Shown: positions 8,261 to 16,697, numbered from the stretch's first letter. The stretch is DNA of 59,009 nt from Nostoc calcicola FACHB-3891 (GCF_014697355.1 NZ_JACJRQ010000043.1:1-59009), one strand, 5' to 3'. Numbers and translations: made by a program. Notes: a model not told the origin generated them from the sequence alone.

Positions 8261-9340
8261 TCATATTACTTTGCCACTTCGTACATTTTCTAATAAACCT
8301 TGTTTATCTAACCGCGAGCAGATAGTATTGAAAGGCGTTCCAGCATTGTATTGTCCCTCGAAGCCCATATGATGTAGTGCTACTAAATCCCAGCTACTAT
8401 TAAAACAAGGAGAGCCAGAGGAGCCATTCTCAGTATTGACTCTATATTTAACGATTGTATTATTCTCGTTAACACCAATAATTGCATCTGTATCAAATGC
8501 TAATTTTAATGGCTGACCCATTGGATGTTGCAGTATAAATAGTGGAGTATTAGGTAAGAATTTATATGGTTTAATAGGTAATTCTATCCATCCTCTTGCT
8601 GGAGAACCTTTTTCTCCAACAGGGGTATTTCCCGGCTCTCCATCTAAGCGAAGCAATGTATAGTCTAGTTCATCTAATGTAGGTAATCGATTTTCATTAT
8701 CTGGAAGATACGGACTTTGATCGATAAGCCAGTTCTTTGTTAAGCAATACTCTGTACCGTTGGTTTTTAAAATCCCACCTGCCGATTTTCTATAATCAAA
8801 ACGCAGAATAACATCGTTGTAAGCAACTTCTCCCTTAATTACATCTTCCATTACATGGAAATTGGTAATTAACATATTCGGCGCAATCAAAAAACCTGTA
8901 CCTTGTTCCTTCCCTTTAGGGAATTCAATTCGACATACTTGCGCCTGAATTTGACTCAATTTTACAAGCCATTCATCCACATCTAGAAAAGAATTAGTTT
9001 GTCTAATGATTTTTTCACGTGTACCCCTTGCTGACAGTTCTAGTGGTAAAGAAGTATCAAGAAATGAAGTATCAGAAAAAAAATTCTCGGCAAATTCAAT
9101 TAATTTTTGATGTCCAGGATTTGATTGAAGTGCGCCTAAAATTAGGGTTCTCACCCATCCCTGACGATCTGCTTCATTAATTAAATCAAATGCCAATTCT
9201 CTTAAATCTTCGGCAATTGTTATATCATATATATTTTTGTCAAATCGGTATTTTACAAATTCCTCAAATCTATTCGGACGTCTAAATGCATCCCGCAAAG
9301 CTTCTGATAGCTTTTCGTGTTGGTCTCCAGATATTGTCAT
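8261..9340 (-). CDS. EAD1 domain fused to a trypsin-like serine protease
   Basis: 359 residues. EAD1-like helical domain at ~5-88 (similar layout to the neighbour at 7002), linker, then a chymotrypsin/trypsin-fold protease at ~125-350. The triad is visible and intact: His162 in TNFHVMED, Asp226 in LDYTLLRL, Ser308 in GSSGSP. The GTGFLIAPN entry strand and the QHPMG strand are typical of cytoplasmic V8/trypsin-like proteases. No signal peptide, so it acts inside the cell. In EAD systems a protease carrying the same EAD as other components is recruited when the STAND switch fires; here it is the most likely executor of the island. 61 bp separate it from the upstream gene at 9402, suggesting one operon. 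Confidence 0.87.
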   Translation of the reverse strand: MTISGDQHEKLSEALRDAFRRPNRFEEFVKYRFDKNIYDITIAEDLRELAFDLINEADRQGWVRTLILGALQSNPGHQKLIEFAENFFSDTSFLDTSLPLELSARGTREKIIRQTNSFLDVDEWLVKLSQIQAQVCRIEFPKGKEQGTGFLIAPNMLITNFHVMEDVIKGEVAYNDVILRFDYRKSAGGILKTNGTEYCLTKNWLIDQSPYLPDNENRLPTLDELDYTLLRLDGEPGNTPVGEKGSPARGWIELPIKPYKFLPNTPLFILQHPMGQPLKLAFDTDAIIGVNENNTIVKYRVNTENGSSGSPCFNSSWDLVALHHMGFEGQYNAGTPFNTICSRLDKQGLLENVRSGKVI

Positions 9341-9401
9341 ATGATTTTCCTATACGATTTACTTTGATAGTTATTACTAAACAACTGATAACTATTCAAT
9401 G

Positions 9402-10115
9402 TTACTGAGGCTCATCTTGGATAATTTCATACCAGAAAGATAAATCCCTCACATGGTAGGAATCTTGCTTCGGTTGCCGCCCAATTCCAAAACCATCTCT
9501 GTACTGTAAATAAGAATTACGATATAGACCAATCGTATCACCAGTAGCTTTCCTAAGTACTTGGTATGCTAAATCACCGACAATTGCAGCAGACCCGATA
9601 GCAGCAGTGACCGCACTAACCTGCGGCGCAGCAACAGCAAGTCCAAGGAGCGTACCAAGCGCCCCTTGGATTTCCGGTGAATTCAACTGCTTGGAAAGTA
9701 ATTGTGCTAGATTCTCCGAGTCTTTGCGATCACGGGACACTGTGATGAAGATATCTAAGAAATGGAGTGCCTGACCATAGAATATAAGCAAACCGTTCTC
9801 GCCTGTGGGTAAGCGATCGCGCTTTTGAATCCCAGGAAAGCGAAACGTCTGGGGCATATAAAAGTTGGCTGGTTCAACTTTTGTAGCGTAACCGTGAACC
9901 ACCAGCGCATCTAATCGTATATCTGCGTCACCAAACCACTTTTTGGTATCCCAAATCATAATATCTTGTAACCGTACAGCCAAATTGACAGCTTGCGGTT
10001 GTACTGCTGACTCCCGACCACCCCGTTGATTGTAGCCAAGTTCACGCTCAATCTGCTCTATAGCCGCAGCATCAGGGGGCGTAGCCTCATCAATCAACCA
10101 TCTCTGCTCAATCAT
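9402..10115 (-). CDS. Unknown protein with a hydrophobic Gly/Ala-rich segment
   Basis: 237 residues, not assigned. The N-terminal ~140 residues are predicted beta-rich (alternating LAVRLQDIMIW, IRLDALVVHG, GLLIFYG, FLDIFITVSRD). At ~152-185 comes a Gly/Ala-rich hydrophobic stretch (GTLLGLAVAAP, VTAAIGSAAIVG) that could insert in a membrane or form a packed helical hairpin. The C-terminus is aromatic-rich. It sits between the EAD1-protease and the Nudix-like gene on the same strand with gaps of 61 and 103 bp, so it is probably part of the same conflict operon. A pore-forming or lipid-acting effector is a guess from the hydrophobic segment only. Confidence 0.7.
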   Translation of the reverse strand: MIEQRWLIDEATPPDAAAIEQIERELGYNQRGGRESAVQPQAVNLAVRLQDIMIWDTKKWFGDADIRLDALVVHGYATKVEPANFYMPQTFRFPGIQKRDRLPTGENGLLIFYGQALHFLDIFITVSRDRKDSENLAQLLSKQLNSPEIQGALGTLLGLAVAAPQVSAVTAAIGSAAIVGDLAYQVLRKATGDTIGLYRNSYLQYRDGFGIGRQPKQDSYHVRDLSFWYEIIQDEPQ

Positions 10116-10218
10116 ACATAGTTCCTTAAATTACAAGTTAATAAAAAATCCGTTGCATAGAATCATCATGGCATCATTTAGACTAAGTAAGCGGCATATA
10201 TATTAATGGACTGAATTT

Positions 10219-11184
10219 TTAAGATTTTACAACCTCGTGCAAATTGAGCCGAGCAGTATGGACTATTGCATTAGAATCTGCTCCGACCATTGACTGGTGG
10301 AAGCAGGAATTTTTTGGTAGTTCGGCTCGTAGCAGTTCACCATTAAGTAACGTGAGAGGTTCTCCAATAAGTTGTTCCTTACCTTTATCGAGACGAAAAA
10401 GCACAATGGGGTGTTGCAAGTAGGTAATTAGAGTCTCTCCGTTCGGTTTATCTTCCGCGTGAAGCAGGGATAAATCTTTCCAATCGCGGAAAATTGCTCT
10501 ATATCCGAAGACCATCTGCCCGGATGATGTTGTCGAATCGAAGTAAATCCGACAGCTATTGTCCCCGACGACTATTCCTTTCGCACTTCGTACCCAATTG
10601 AGAGCTTCAGCATTTGGAAACAGAGTCCAGCGTTCTGAGTATTCCCAGTTAGCTTTGTACGGAAAGTCAAAACCTTGTGGAATGAGGAACTTTTTTTCAG
10701 TCTCAGATTCCTGGAAAACCAGAAATTCTTCGAGAAGCTCACGCGTAGCACATAAAAATGGCTCCTTGTCACGGTATGCGTCCCAGTATCCAGAGAGCAG
10801 AGCAAGAGTTTTTCCACTCACACCCCGTCGAGTAAATGCTGCATACACTTCTCCAGAGGGAGCAACAACCTCAAGGGCTACTGAAACCCCAAGATTTGCC
10901 AGTTTAAAACCACTAGGAAGAAAGAGCATTTCTTCTAATACCTCTGGTTTAACTGGAGTTCGATTATGAAACATCTCCGTAAATGTTTCGGGTTGTTCAT
11001 CTAGATTGACTGTAATTTTAAACTCCCCAAACTGGTGAAAATGAGCGTAAACAGCCCGATTCTGGAATTCTTTACCAGAGCGTCGATCTAAAACAAGTTT
11101 AGAGCGTAAAAAAGAACGTTTCATCAAGTGCCAAATAAATGAGAGCATTGAAAATATTGGTAAAACCTTTTTTTGTTGTTTCAT
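10219..11184 (-). CDS. Nudix-like protein
   Basis: 321 residues. A degenerate Nudix box is seen at ~133-157: SGYWDAYRDKEPF followed by ATRELLEE (the REUxEE core). The spacing from the first Glu to REUxEE is one residue short and the final Gly is Leu, so activity is uncertain. Nudix enzymes cleave nucleoside diphosphates linked to another group (NADH, ADP-ribose, modified NTPs). The N-terminus is basic with a hydrophobic start (LPIFSMLSFIWHL), possibly an amphipathic anchor; internal Met residues at 13 and 21 are alternative starts. First gene of the minus-strand cluster 11184 to 7002. Membership in the conflict island is inferred from position. Confidence 0.65.
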   Translation of the reverse strand: MKQQKKVLPIFSMLSFIWHLMKRSFLRSKLVLDRRSGKEFQNRAVYAHFHQFGEFKITVNLDEQPETFTEMFHNRTPVKPEVLEEMLFLPSGFKLANLGVSVALEVVAPSGEVYAAFTRRGVSGKTLALLSGYWDAYRDKEPFLCATRELLEEFLVFQESETEKKFLIPQGFDFPYKANWEYSERWTLFPNAEALNWVRSAKGIVVGDNSCRIYFDSTTSSGQMVFGYRAIFRDWKDLSLLHAEDKPNGETLITYLQHPIVLFRLDKGKEQLIGEPLTLLNGELLRAELPKNSCFHQSMVGADSNAIVHTARLNLHEVVKS

Positions 11185-11936
11185 AGCATTATTGTCTTAT
11201 ACTTTTTCCATAAATAAATATTTCAAGTCTTGCCATTTTGGGTAACGTAGTTACCTGTTCTGTGACGGTGGTCTCCACTTGATGATAAGGAATTTTTGGA
11301 TCTGCAACCTCTCAAAAGTGTTGCGCGGTCGCACCCATCCCAAAAGCTTGTGGTTAGCCATCTACAGTTTTGAGATCACAAACGTTTCTTAGTTTTTGAT
11401 TTGTGCTGACGGATATTACACATAATTAGTCAAACGTGTAATCGATGCCTTAAAGTCTTCTAGATTCATTGATGTCTACAGCTTACGCCTAACACTACCT
11501 CAGATGGTAGTGAGCCACGCTCATTTGATTGTTACCTCGCTTTCGCCACTACCGCCATAAAAATACCCCCAGAATATGGAGGCGATTGATGTGGTTGATG
11601 TGCCTAAAAGGACACAATCGAATAATTCGAGTTCGCTATAAGGATTTCTGTATATAGGCATCACCGTACCAAAATGGGAAAATTGTACGTTAAGGCTGAA
11701 AGCTTTGCCCAGTAAGCATCTTAGGTACTCATTTTTGGGCACGGTGATGCCAACTTTAGCGATCGCACTCAATCAACTACTTTTGACCACACCCTGGATT
11801 GGTTTGTCTTTTTTTCATTCATGCAACAAAGCCATCAGCATCACCAAAAGTTCCCAAGAACCCATATCATGAATTAAAATTTCATTTTCGACTTCAAATC
11901 ACAGAATTTATTCCAGATGTTCACTCATATTGGATT
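11185..11936. other. Non-coding region between defence island and recombinase operon
   Basis: No supported gene. It contains an imperfect inverted-repeat structure (separate entry at 11657-11752) and a HIP1 octamer near 11759. An open frame at 11521-11772 on the minus strand crosses the repeat and shows no recognisable protein features, so it is not called. Confidence 0.5.
11657..11752. repeat. Short element with inverted ends GGCATCACCGT
   Basis: Left end GGCATCACCGTACC (from 11659) and right end GGCACGGTGATGCC (ending about 11752) form imperfect terminal inverted repeats that continue inward as CAAAATG/CATTTTTG. Size is about 95 bp, as for a minimal MITE or hairpin element. The 14-mer GGCACGGTGATGCC recurs at 38264-38277. 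No transposase in the window can be linked to these ends. Confidence 0.45.
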
Positions 11937-12329
11937 TTAATGTTTGTAAAAGCTGGACAATAAATTTTCTAACTCTTGGCGACTGAGATTGCGTAAACTA
12001 TCACTCACTTCCTTAAGCAGAGGTAGCATCGCTTGAAAGCGAGAACAATCATGGCATTTGGCAAGCTTTCCAGGAGACCAACATCTACACCCATCAACCA
12101 ACTCTAACGAGAAGTTTTGTCGACATTGTTGACAAATATGGGTATTGCCATTTTGACGGCGCATTCTCTGGTTAACTCGCTGGGATTGACAAAAAGGACA
12201 GCTAATCCGACCAATTACTTCTGGTTCTTTGAAATTTTCTTGTTGCAGCACAATAGTAAAGGCAATTTGTGTTCTAAGTTTATTTAATTCAAATTGTTCA
12301 AGAGGATTAATCATTTTTAGTACGCTCAT
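11937..12329 (-). CDS. Zinc-ribbon protein, third gene of the recombinase operon
   Basis: 130 residues. Two cysteine clusters: CPFCQSQ ... HICQQCRQNF (~44-74), a zinc ribbon like those at the N-terminus of some transposase accessory proteins, and CRCW ... CHDCSRF (~82-98). The N-terminus is helical (EQFELNKLRTQIAF) and the C-terminus ends in a helix LSRQELENLLSSF. The 5' end overlaps the previous small gene by 23 bases (by 8 if Met6 at 12314 is the start), so translation is probably coupled. Position immediately downstream of a large serine recombinase suggests an accessory DNA-binding role (for example directionality control), which is an inference. No homologous family is recognised with confidence. 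Confidence 0.7.
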   Translation of the reverse strand: MSVLKMINPLEQFELNKLRTQIAFTIVLQQENFKEPEVIGRISCPFCQSQRVNQRMRRQNGNTHICQQCRQNFSLELVDGCRCWSPGKLAKCHDCSRFQAMLPLLKEVSDSLRNLSRQELENLLSSFYKH

Positions 12330-12492
12330 AGGCTTGAAAATAGACTTCTGGTTCAGATAGGTCGATGGGATAAGGGTTAAATGTATTAAATATTACCGCA
12401 AATAGAGCATTCCATGCACTTTTGCAAGAGGCTCCATGATCTGTGGTTACAGAGAAGAGTGAAAGTAGACTTTTTAATACATTTCTACTCAT
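12307..12492 (-). CDS. Small protein between recombinase and zinc-ribbon genes
   Basis: 61 residues from ATG at 12492, overlapping the recombinase stop by 8 bases and the zinc-ribbon gene at its 3' end. The product is unremarkable (MSRNVLKSLLSLFSV... ending AYERTKND) and not recognised. The chain of overlaps is the main argument that it is real; it may also be just the spacer frame that carries ribosomes to the zinc-ribbon gene. Confidence 0.45.
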   Translation of the reverse strand: MSRNVLKSLLSLFSVTTDHGASCKSAWNALFAVIFNTFNPYPIDLSEPEVYFQAYERTKND

Positions 12493-14005
12493 CAATCAAA
12501 ACAACGGATTTCACTTCGCCATCTAGGATAAAGATTTGAGAAACCAATCGGGGAAACATCGCAACTTTTTCGTCGTTAGACAGGGTATGCCAAAAAGCTA
12601 AATTGTTCCCAAGGCGGAGAATATCACTAGCTGTATAATTATTTATGTCATCCGAACCAGATGAATTAACTGCCGACGCAATCTGCTGACGTAGCTTCTG
12701 CTTAAATTTCTCTAAATCTGGATCTGAGTCAGAAATTTCTGATACCGTTTTTAGCTTGGCTTGTAATGCGCTTACTCGGTCTGAGTTGGGTGAAATATAG
12801 TCATCATCAAAGTCCGAGCCTATAGCAAACTTCTGAGACTTCTGAACTAAAGATTTAATCAAATTATCTTCAATCTTTTTTCGGACAACTGAGCGAGAAT
12901 TACTACAACCTAATTGGGAATATCTACAGGCATAGTAAGAATACTGTTTGTGCTTGCTTGAACTATATTTAATAGTACATTTGGAGCCGCATTCTCCACA
13001 AAAAATCATTCCCGCTTGATAAGCATACTCTCGGTAATGATTGTTAGCATCAGCTTTTTGTCCTAACGCTCCGCTACCTATCTTTTTATTTAGTTCAAGC
13101 AGATATTGAATTTCTGCTGCCTCTTCATCAGTCATCAGTCTTTGGTCTGGATGAGTATCTTTAATAGTTGTCCATTCACTAGGGTGTTTTAAGTGATTTC
13201 TTTTATTCTCTTTCAGGTAAGATGTGTGTCCAGAAAGTACAGGATTAATTAGCCAAAGAGAAAAACCTCTTTGTGTCCAATAAAATACTCGGTCATGAGA
13301 GTTGATTTTGGCACTAGTTTTGCCTACTCCATATTTTTTAAATACACATCTCAAAGCTCCTCTGATGCTTTTTTCTTGGATATAGCTTTGAATAAATTCT
13401 TTTCCTAATTGAGCTACAGTTCTTCCGGGAAGTTGTTCAAAGGGTATATCAGACTTTTTCAACTGAAGGTAATTTTTTGGTCTATCTTCAGTAATTAGGC
13501 AAAGATAGGGACTGTTATCTAAAACATACTTGCTATCTTGAACAACATAACCCCAAGGAGCTTGCTCACAAGCTTTTACTTGATTTCTGCCATGTTGTTT
13601 TCCATGTTTAACTCTTTCGGATAGCATGTCCACTTCTAACTCAGCAAAGGAACCGAGTATATTGACCATTAATTTCCCTTGAGATGTGCTTAAATCAATA
13701 CTTTGATCTAAGATGACCAGGTTGACATCAGAATTTACAAAAACATCGAGAAACTGTCGCAACTTAGGTAAAGACCTAGCAATTCTATCTATTCTGGTGA
13801 CAATTACTCCATCAACTTGCTTTAGTTGCACTAAAATAATAAGTTGGTTTAATTTGGCTCTATCATCTCGCCGCCCTGATTTAACTTCAACAAAGATTTC
13901 AGTCGCTCCAGCTTTTAACAGACGGGTGCTTTGTTGTTCTAAAGCTTGATGGTCTTCGGCTTGCTCACGAGAAGATACTCTGGCGTAACCAATTATTCTT
14001 TTCAT
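12485..14005 (-). CDS. Large serine recombinase (XisF-like size class)
   Basis: 506 residues from ATG at 14005, which is preceded by a good Shine-Dalgarno (AGGAAG, 5 bases upstream); an in-frame ATG at 14041 gives 12 more residues with no better signal. Resolvase catalytic domain: GYARVSSREQ with nucleophile Ser11 and TRIDRIARS (arginine cluster). Then a recombinase domain, a zinc beta-ribbon (CGECGSKC ... YACRYSQLGC) and a helical C-terminus. Length and layout match cyanobacterial element-excising recombinases such as XisF of the Anabaena fdxN element. These catalyse integration or excision between short att sites; no att pair is proven here. It heads an overlapping operon with 12307 and 11937. 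A 36-bp stretch of its coding sequence is repeated just upstream of its start. Confidence 0.88.
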   Translation of the reverse strand: MKRIIGYARVSSREQAEDHQALEQQSTRLLKAGATEIFVEVKSGRRDDRAKLNQLIILVQLKQVDGVIVTRIDRIARSLPKLRQFLDVFVNSDVNLVILDQSIDLSTSQGKLMVNILGSFAELEVDMLSERVKHGKQHGRNQVKACEQAPWGYVVQDSKYVLDNSPYLCLITEDRPKNYLQLKKSDIPFEQLPGRTVAQLGKEFIQSYIQEKSIRGALRCVFKKYGVGKTSAKINSHDRVFYWTQRGFSLWLINPVLSGHTSYLKENKRNHLKHPSEWTTIKDTHPDQRLMTDEEAAEIQYLLELNKKIGSGALGQKADANNHYREYAYQAGMIFCGECGSKCTIKYSSSKHKQYSYYACRYSQLGCSNSRSVVRKKIEDNLIKSLVQKSQKFAIGSDFDDDYISPNSDRVSALQAKLKTVSEISDSDPDLEKFKQKLRQQIASAVNSSGSDDINNYTASDILRLGNNLAFWHTLSNDEKVAMFPRLVSQIFILDGEVKSVVLIDE

Positions 14006-14049
14006 CTTTACTTCCTGATTTAACTTCAACAAAGATTTCAATCACTCCA
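13875..14049. repeat. 36-bp direct repeat within and just upstream of the serine recombinase gene
   Basis: Copies at 13875-13910 (inside the gene, coding for EIFVEVKSG) and 14014-14049 (upstream of the chosen ATG) match at 34 of 36 positions, beginning CCTGATTTAACTTCAAC. The copies are 139 bp apart and the upstream one is not in the same reading frame. Either a local duplication or a recombination site that includes part of the gene. Confidence 0.85.
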
Positions 14050-15027
14050 ATAAATGATGAGTTTTCGGATTAAAGCTTAGAATTAGTCTATCACTTTGTG
14101 CATATCCCAAGCAGGCTGCTTATGCACAAAAATTGAGCCTGATTCCGGAATAAAACGGCTAATGTTTACCCCCCAAAATATGTGATATCTCGATAATTTA
14201 AGGACAAAATTGTTTGGCATATTTTTGGCAGCAATATAAATGTAACCACCAAACAATAGTCAGCCGTTATTATCATGAAATTCTGGAAAGCATGTCATGA
14301 TAAAAAATCAAAAAGCCACCGAAATTGATTTTTCGATGGCTTCTTTTCAGAATTACCTATTAGTTTGGCAGGACTGTTATCTACTATTATCTATTATATG
14401 GAATTTGACTCAGTTGACAATACCTACATTTAGTCAACTCAGATATTGGAACTGGCAAGCGAGTTCGCAGCTTGAAGTCCAATATCATGACACTGGGCTG
14501 CTCAGTACCTTAAAAGTCATTTTTTGTCACTCATCAGACTACAAAAATCTTCTGACGGGTTGGATCTGGGAACCGTACAGCCACAATTGTAGTAAAAATG
14601 TAGTTAGCTAGTAGTGCTAATTGCTAGTTGTGATTTGAAAATCACTTTGATCATCACTTTTGGCTCTTAAAAACTTTCGCGCCATTTTGGCGTACTGTGC
14701 GTCAAAAAATTTTCGGGGATGCCACAAAAACGCCACAATCAAGCCATACAAAGGGCATGGATACACAATATAAATGCCATATATCCCTTCTAAGAACTTC
14801 TTGGAAGTAGCTTGAAAACAATGCACTTTTTAGATGATTTTCAATCAGTTGCCGAAAATTTGCCTGATAATTACCACTAGATAAACGCGAAATCACGAAT
14901 CACAATATTAGTGTATTTTAATACTAAAAATTTCTCTACTGAATCTGACTTACTTTACAGCAAGGGCGGCGAGAGCCTTACTCTTCCGTATTTCTGTAAA
15001 TAGGTTTTTACTTTTTATTTTTTTAAT
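14050..15027. other. Region without a supported gene
   Basis: Mixed-frame, AT-rich DNA. A 104-codon frame at 14297-14611 (+) is Trp/Leu/Gln rich and shows no domain, clear ribosome site or operon context. Minus-strand frames at 14617-15195 look like chance frames; the last overlaps the integrase relic. Nothing else supported. Confidence 0.4.
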
Positions 15028-15310
15028 GCTACTCTCGCCGCGATCGCACGAAAGTTCGGTGTCTGTCTCTTCAGTGCTTGCCGTATACGCGAGTGCTGTA
15101 CCCTGTTGACCCAAGACATTTACACACTCAAAGGGCAGACCGCAGTTGATTATCAGGAAGGCGAACACTAAAGGGAAGCTGGCTACACGCTCCATACCAG
15201 TGATTGAAGACTTACGGCGGTTGCTGGCTGAGTATTACCCACTGGCAGGTGATGATTATTCGTATGACGACATCAGAGTTAGGAAGTCAGCACTCATTCG
15301 TTTAGGATAA
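15028..15310 (+). pseudogene. Tyrosine recombinase (phage integrase family) remnant, frameshifted
   Basis: In one frame (from ~15028) the product reads GVCLFSACRIREC then LTQDIYTLKG, matching the first catalytic-Arg region of cyanobacterial XerC/D-like integrases (LFTACRISE). The homology then continues in another frame from ~15125 as PQLIIRKANTKGKLATR and IPVIEDLRRLLAEYYP, up to AGDDY, after which it diverges and stops at 15310. So this is a central fragment with at least one frameshift and lost ends. A C-terminal fragment of the same family lies at 56388-56660 and begins about where this one ends. Confidence 0.75.
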
Positions 15311-15585
15311 CTGCCCCAATAAGATATGAATGAATTGAAAAGACTTTGAGGCTGTTATTACACGAATTAGCCCTAACGTGGAACTACATATAGGGGTGGA
15401 TCTAGCGAAGATACCGTAGCCAATTGTGGAATTGCGATTAATTTCTGGATATCCAGAATTTTTCACTAATTACCGGATGTCTCAACAATTTTAAATTGAG
15501 TGTTTGCAGGAGTTAAGCCTTATTTACGTATGTGTGTCGGAATGCGTACTGGTACGTACTGGAAGGTGTTTTTCTTTTTGCAACT

Positions 15586-15661
15586 CCTTTTTGAGTGTAT
15601 GGAGGTCTGAGAAACATCTGAGGGACGAAGATGTTTCTCAGGTTTCTGTAGCTCAAAAAGG
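15586..15661. repeat. Two-tier palindrome (13-bp perfect stem within a 10-bp stem)
   Basis: Inner stem CTGAGAAACATCT (15607-15619) pairs perfectly with AGATGTTTCTCAG (15629-15641) around a 9-base loop. Outer arms CCTTTTTGAG (15586-15595) and CTCAAAAAGG (15652-15661) are also a perfect 10-bp match. Could be a cruciform, a single-strand-active hairpin, or a structured RNA; no U-tract follows directly, so it is not a simple terminator. Confidence 0.85.
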
Positions 15662-16173
15662 GGTAATTCTTATTATTTACTTTATCATTCTTAATACATC
15701 ACTAAAATACGCTTTAAATTCCAATTTTTGGCCGTGTGGAGTCTGCGGTTTTTACTGGCTTACATATATAAATTGATACGCAGTTTTTTTTTTGAATTTT
15801 AGAGTTAAGGTTTGAGAATTGCAGATGATTAGTTTGCTCCCGTTGAGTGGTACAAATGCATTTAAAAATTCTATTAGCCCTACAACTATTTTTTGGTATT
15901 TTTGTAAATCACAAAGATGGGTTACTTGATCAACCAAAATGCCTTACAAAATATATCCTTTTCAGGCATTAAACCTTGATTTTTCGCTACTTTTTACGCG
16001 AACGCTATTTATCAAAGGATGATTAATAAAAGCCTGAAACGACGTATTTACGTTAATACACAAGATAATAAATTTGTACAGTGCGTAAGTCCTAACTTTC
16101 TTAACCTATCTTTTACCTAGACCCTTACCTTTTAGAGGTAGATTACAGCAGTACATACATTAAAAAGCGGTTA

Positions 16174-16205
16174 AGACAAAGCCTAACTCTATTTAAGCTT
16201 TGTCT
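16174..16205. promoter_or_regulatory. Inverted repeat AGACAAAGC / GCTTTGTCT
   Basis: Perfect 9-bp arms at 16174-16182 and 16197-16205, extendable with one bulge to GGTTA/TAACC. It lies 33 bp before the small membrane-protein gene at 16239, so it could be an operator or a terminator-like hairpin for upstream transcription. Confidence 0.6.
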
Positions 16206-16238
16206 AACCTGTGTTCTATAACGTTTTAAGCTCTGAAT

Positions 16239-16421
16239 ATGATACCAAAGTCTATTTCTAAGGAAACGGTTCTTGGAATGATTGTGCTGTCCCTGGTTGT
16301 TGGCTCATTGATTTTAGCGATTATTGATTCATCAACTCGTGCTACTTTTGCTGATTTGACGAAAGTTGCGGTAGGAACCTATATAGGTCTACACATTCCT
16401 TCGCCAAATCAACGAACCTAG
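16239..16421 (+). CDS. Small membrane protein
   Basis: 60 residues. One clear transmembrane helix at ~12-30 (VLGMIVLSLVVGSLILAII), then a polar turn DSSTRATFADL and a weaker hydrophobic C-terminal stretch. Function unknown. It is followed after 15 bp by the psbA fragment and may share its transcript and terminator. No good Shine-Dalgarno is seen. The TM pattern and compact length make it a plausible real gene, but it could be a relic. Confidence 0.5.
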   Translation: MIPKSISKETVLGMIVLSLVVGSLILAIIDSSTRATFADLTKVAVGTYIGLHIPSPNQRT

Positions 16422-16436
16422 CTTTTTCGCCTTCAC

Positions 16437-16637
16437 TTGAACTTGAACGGTTTCAACTTCAACCAATCAATCATTGATTCTGAAGGTCGTGTGATTGCGA
16501 CTTGGGCAGATGTAATCAACCGGGCTAACCTGGGTATGGAAGTAATACACGAGCGTAACGCTCACAACTTCCCCTTAGATTTGGCGGCTTTAGATGTTGC
16601 TCCTGTGGCTCTTACGGCTCCTGCTATCAACGGTTAA
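16437..16637 (+). pseudogene. psbA: 3' fragment of psbA (photosystem II D1 protein C-terminus)
   Basis: The 66-codon product, NLNGFNFNQSIIDSEGR ... WADVINRANLG ... HERNAHNFPLDLA and a tail ending TAPAING, is the C-terminal end of photosystem II D1, including the CtpA processing site after Ala344. The Mn-cluster ligands (His332, Glu333, His337, Asp342 in D1 numbering) are kept; residue 331, normally Met, is Ile. All transmembrane helices are missing, so it cannot make a working D1. It starts where D1 reads NLNGFNFNQ, so upstream sequence was lost or only the 3' end was captured. A terminator follows, as in a real psbA. It could act as a donor for gene conversion of chromosomal psbA, or be a leftover of a psbA-targeted integration. 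Confidence 0.9.
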
Positions 16638-16666
16638 TTAGCAATAACGTCAAATAAAATCAAATG

Positions 16667-16697
16667 AAAGGCGCTCTCAAAAAAGGGGGCGCTTTTT
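16667..16697 (+). terminator. Rho-independent terminator after the psbA fragment
   Basis: AAAGGCGC and GCGCTTTTT form a GC-rich stem with a purine-rich loop, ending in a T-run, 30 bp downstream of the fragment's stop codon. Confidence 0.75.

Larger units (their letters stand above)
15311..16238. other. Non-coding stretch with strong hairpins
   Basis: No supported protein gene (frames at 15504-15776 and 15752-15937 span hairpins and show no protein-like features). Holds the double-stem structure at 15586-15661 and a hairpin at 16174-16205, listed separately. Confidence 0.5.

Noticed and set aside
11521..11772. 83-codon minus-strand frame
   Set aside because: Crosses the inverted-repeat element and looks like repeat-derived sequence.
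14297..14611. 104-codon frame on the plus strand
   Set aside because: No ribosome site, no domain, unusual composition, no operon context.
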